In this document: positions 14,170 through 16,502 of the stretch, one piece after another
How positions within the stretch are numbered: the stretch's first letter is position 1
How the letters are laid out: each line of letters begins with the position of its first letter
NCBI GenBank assembly: GCA_016839995.1
Contig: JAEOTD010000135.1
Coordinates: 1 to 16,502 of the forward strand
Origin: Candidatus Hermodarchaeota archaeon
GTDB lineage: Archaea > Asgardarchaeota > Hermodarchaeia > Hermodarchaeales > Hermodarchaeaceae
DNA: 16,502 nucleotides
Direction of reading: 5' to 3'
Made by a program: the position numbers and the translations under genes
The notes under the pieces: model-generated
Seen by the model: the letters and a program-made list of their open reading frames with translations, nothing else
The model's database searches: none
What the model was told of the DNA's origin: nothing

Positions 14170-16200
14170 ATGACCCTATTCAACGATGATGAACTCCTTT
14201 ACACCGCTGATGAATTGGCATTCCGCAAGCAGGCTCGAGAATTTGTTGAACTCGAAATCCAGCCCATGCGCAATCAAATCGAAGAAAGAAACTTCGATTA
14301 TCGCTTATTTTTCAAGAAACTTGCTGATGCGGGGTTATCCGGGTTATTGATTCCCGAAGAATATGGAGGATCCAATAAACCGTTTATGTACCAACTCATC
14401 GCGGGCGAAGAAATATCAGCGGTGTCTCCTTCAGCCACAATGATGTTTGGTGCCAGTTGCACACTCAGTGCAATTCCAATTTTGCGATTTGGAACCGAAG
14501 AACAAAAACAAAAATACCTCCTTCCGCTAGCGAAGGGGGAAAAAATCGGAGCACTCGCAATTACAGAACCTGCGGTGGGTAGTGACACAGCTGGAATGGA
14601 AACTAAAGCGGAATGGAGTGAAAAGGGTCAGTGCTGGATTCTAAATGGGGAAAAACGGTATATTTCCAATGGCAGTATTGCTGACCAAATCATTGTATTT
14701 GCCATTACGGATCCAACTGTTGATAGTAAAAGTGGTATGTCTGCTTTCATCGTTGAAACAAAATGGAAGGGATTCTCCGTAGAGCGAGATTTCGCCCTTA
14801 TGGGTCGAAATGGCGTTTTTGTCTCTCATATCACATTTGAAAACATAAAGATACCAAAAGACAACCTTCTTGGAAAACTCAATCAGGGTTTTCTTATTCT
14901 TATGGATGAATTAGATTCCGAACGGGTCGGCATTGCCGCCGAAGCACTCGGATGTATGCGAACACCCTTTGAAATTGCTGTAGATTATTCTCAACAGCGT
15001 ATCCAATTCGACAAACCAATCTCTCGATTTGAGGGAGTTTCGTTCAAAATAGCCGATATGGCATTAAAAATGCGCGCCGCACGGCTTTTAACCGTGTCAG
15101 CAGGTCGAATGGTGGACCAAGGAATTCCTTGCACTAAAGAAGCAACGATGGCCAAGCTTCATGCGACAGAAGCCGCTGTTGAGGTCTGTGACCTCGCCAT
15201 CCAAATCTGTGGTGGAGCTGGATATGTCAAGGACTTTTTCCCGTTGGAACAATATTATCGGGATGCCCGATTGGGAACCATCGGTGGAGGCACTTCGGAA
15301 ATAATGCGATTCCTAATTCAACGTGAAGTGTACATTGAGCAAAAACGAAGCAAAGCTCAAGAAGAAGCCTTACTCGATTTGGATGCATTTCCATTTGATA
15401 CGCTCATGTCAGCTATTCCAAACGGCTTCCGTCCAGATCGCGCCGAAGGTGTTTCCGCAAAGATCCAGTTTCTGTTTACTGATGAAGCTCCGTGGCTCCT
15501 CTCAATAAAAGCACAAAAATGCACTATTCAACAGAAAGAACTCAAAAAACCTACAATGACCCTAACCACTGATTCAGCCACTTGGCGCAATATCCTCCTT
15601 GGGCAAATGGATGCCATGCAAGCACTGATGGCGAAGAAAGTTTCCATTGATACTGATGATATGGACTTACTCCTGAAATTTGCTCGAATATTTCGGTTCA
15701 CCCCGCAAATACTAAAAGAGGCAACAGGGGAACCACCTACCACTGCAAAGCCAACCAGAGAAGCCAAACCACAATTTGTCTTGGGAAAAAGCTTAGATGA
15801 AATCCGAATTGGTGACAAAGCCGAGGGGTCAATGAAGGTCACAGATGACCATATTGAATGGTATGCGAAAATGTCTGGGGATTATAATCCCTTACACATG
15901 GATGACAAATATGCCGCTACGACCATATTCGGACGACGCATTGCTCATGGTCCCGTGGGTGGAGCTTTGGTTGCTCGAGTAATTGGAATGCAATTGCCCG
16001 GATTAGGCACACTAGCCTATAACATGAAAGTTAATTTCACTGCACCCGTGTTTCCAGGTGATGAAATCACCGCAAAAGTCGAAGTGACTGAAAAAATCCC
16101 CGAAAATAATCTCCTCCGACTCAGTTTCACTGTCACGAATCAACAAGGGCTCGAAGTCATGAACGGCTATGCGAATGTCCTTCCACCCTTGAAGACGTAG
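14170..16200 (+). CDS. Fusion protein: acyl-CoA dehydrogenase, SCP2-like and MaoC/hydratase-2 domains
   Basis: Three domains in 676 residues. Residues ~1-390 are an FAD acyl-CoA dehydrogenase: IPEEYGGS, the flavin-contacting ITEPAVGSDTAGM, RDFALMGRNG and QICGGAGYVKD. The catalytic base of the medium-chain class is replaced by glycine (G373 in GGGTSEI), while E251 in LDSERVGIA stands where isovaleryl- and long-chain enzymes keep theirs. Residues ~400-515 resemble an SCP2 sterol-carrier fold (IQFLFTDEAPWLLSIKAQ, MTLTTDSATWRNILLGQMD, MDLLLKFARIF). After a Pro/Lys linker, ~540-676 is a MaoC hydratase with the hydratase-2 motif SGDYNPLHMDDKYA (D571, H576). The chain could dehydrogenate an acyl-CoA and hydrate the enoyl-CoA to the (R)-3-hydroxyacyl-CoA, with SCP2 carrying the lipid. 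Each domain seems intact. It is divergent from the aldehyde dehydrogenase and followed by a geranylgeranyl-reductase-family gene. Confidence 0.92.
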   Translation: MTLFNDDELLYTADELAFRKQAREFVELEIQPMRNQIEERNFDYRLFFKKLADAGLSGLLIPEEYGGSNKPFMYQLIAGEEISAVSPSATMMFGASCTLSAIPILRFGTEEQKQKYLLPLAKGEKIGALAITEPAVGSDTAGMETKAEWSEKGQCWILNGEKRYISNGSIADQIIVFAITDPTVDSKSGMSAFIVETKWKGFSVERDFALMGRNGVFVSHITFENIKIPKDNLLGKLNQGFLILMDELDSERVGIAAEALGCMRTPFEIAVDYSQQRIQFDKPISRFEGVSFKIADMALKMRAARLLTVSAGRMVDQGIPCTKEATMAKLHATEAAVEVCDLAIQICGGAGYVKDFFPLEQYYRDARLGTIGGGTSEIMRFLIQREVYIEQKRSKAQEEALLDLDAFPFDTLMSAIPNGFRPDRAEGVSAKIQFLFTDEAPWLLSIKAQKCTIQQKELKKPTMTLTTDSATWRNILLGQMDAMQALMAKKVSIDTDDMDLLLKFARIFRFTPQILKEATGEPPTTAKPTREAKPQFVLGKSLDEIRIGDKAEGSMKVTDDHIEWYAKMSGDYNPLHMDDKYAATTIFGRRIAHGPVGGALVARVIGMQLPGLGTLAYNMKVNFTAPVFPGDEITAKVEVTEKIPENNLLRLSFTVTNQQGLEVMNGYANVLPPLKT

Positions 16201-16273
16201 AATTTCAAAGACGGGAAGAAAAATACCAAACTTGCCCACCAGTATTAGATGAAAGCATTTGAGGAATAAATCA

Positions 16274-16280
16274 CATATTA
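16274..16280 (+). promoter_or_regulatory. TATA-like element for the geranylgeranyl-reductase-family gene
   Basis: CATATTA is centred about 33 bp upstream of the ATG at 16310, in the 109-bp gap after the fusion gene. It suggests the reductase may have its own promoter instead of depending on read-through. The sequence is only a moderate match. Confidence 0.3.
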
Positions 16281-16309
16281 GCTGATTCAATACCCAGGTG
16301 TTCCTCAGG

Positions 16310-16502
16310 ATGGATTATGACGTAATTGTCATTGGTGCTGGTCCAGCTGGTTCTATGGCTGCATATAATTGCGCAAAAGCAGGCCTGCAAACCCTTCTGA
16401 TTGACAAGGCGAAATTTCCTCGGAAGAAACCCTGTGGTGGCGCAGTTTCGGTGCGCTCATTGAAGGCATTAAGGCTAGTAGGCATTCGGATTCCCTCTTC
16501 CA
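16310..16502 (+). CDS. Geranylgeranyl-reductase-family FAD oxidoreductase (3' partial)
   Basis: Only the first 64 codons are in the window. They encode a Rossmann FAD-binding start, DVIVIGAGPAGSMAAYNCAK, with the GxGxxG dinucleotide motif, the acidic residue at the end of strand two (LLIDKAKFPR), and then KPCGGAVS. A K-x-C-G-G motif about 40 residues in is typical of the geranylgeranyl reductase family, which in archaea saturates the isoprenoid chains of membrane ether lipids (digeranylgeranylglycerophospholipid reductase) or of related prenyl groups. The ATG has AGGTG nine bases upstream. Which subfamily it belongs to cannot be told without the C-terminal half. Other flavoprotein monooxygenase-like relatives remain possible. 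Confidence 0.85.
   Translation, partial: MDYDVIVIGAGPAGSMAAYNCAKAGLQTLLIDKAKFPRKKPCGGAVSVRSLKALRLVGIRIPSS

Overview
The window looks like chromosomal DNA of an archaeon. The evidence is an archaeal-type ATP-dependent DNA ligase, a short archaeal RNase HII, a SOSS-B/RPA-like single OB-fold protein, a TrmB-type winged-helix protein, the start of a geranylgeranyl-reductase-family flavoprotein, and TATA-like elements about 30 bp ahead of several starts. The first gene, with an apparent longin/roadblock-like N-terminus followed by winged helices, and the very large coiled-coil protein would fit an Asgard archaeon. That placement is inference; no rRNA or other marker gene is present. No tRNA, CRISPR array, transposase or phage gene was found.

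Left part (1-5575). A 5'-truncated protein with a Lys/Glu-rich tail converges on rnhB (RNase HII). A small orphan ORF at 2346-2630 diverges from rnhB and runs tail-to-tail into a DedA-family membrane protein. Just upstream of dedA on the same strand is an OB-fold ssDNA-binding protein gene, which is divergent from the DNA ligase gene. RNase HII, the OB-fold protein and the ligase together cover RNA-primer removal, ssDNA binding and nick sealing, so this part is a replication/repair neighbourhood interrupted by the dedA and orphan genes.

Centre (5602-10986). One minus-strand gene of 1794 codons fills about a third of the window. It has a TrmB-like winged helix at the N-terminus, roughly 1540 residues of almost pure predicted coiled coil containing internal repeats, and a C-terminal alpha/beta domain like the degenerate PLD-like effector domain of TrmB regulators. 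This is the most unusual object here: the layout of a small sugar-responsive regulator stretched to a potential rod of more than 200 nm.

Right part (11107-16502). A class V aminotransferase and an unusual aldehyde dehydrogenase lie on the minus strand upstream of the giant gene and could share its transcription unit. Divergent from them is a three-domain fusion of acyl-CoA dehydrogenase, SCP2-like lipid carrier and MaoC/hydratase-2, which would join two consecutive beta-oxidation-type steps and a lipid carrier in one chain. The window ends inside a geranylgeranyl-reductase-family gene, so the right edge is oriented to acyl/isoprenoid lipid metabolism.
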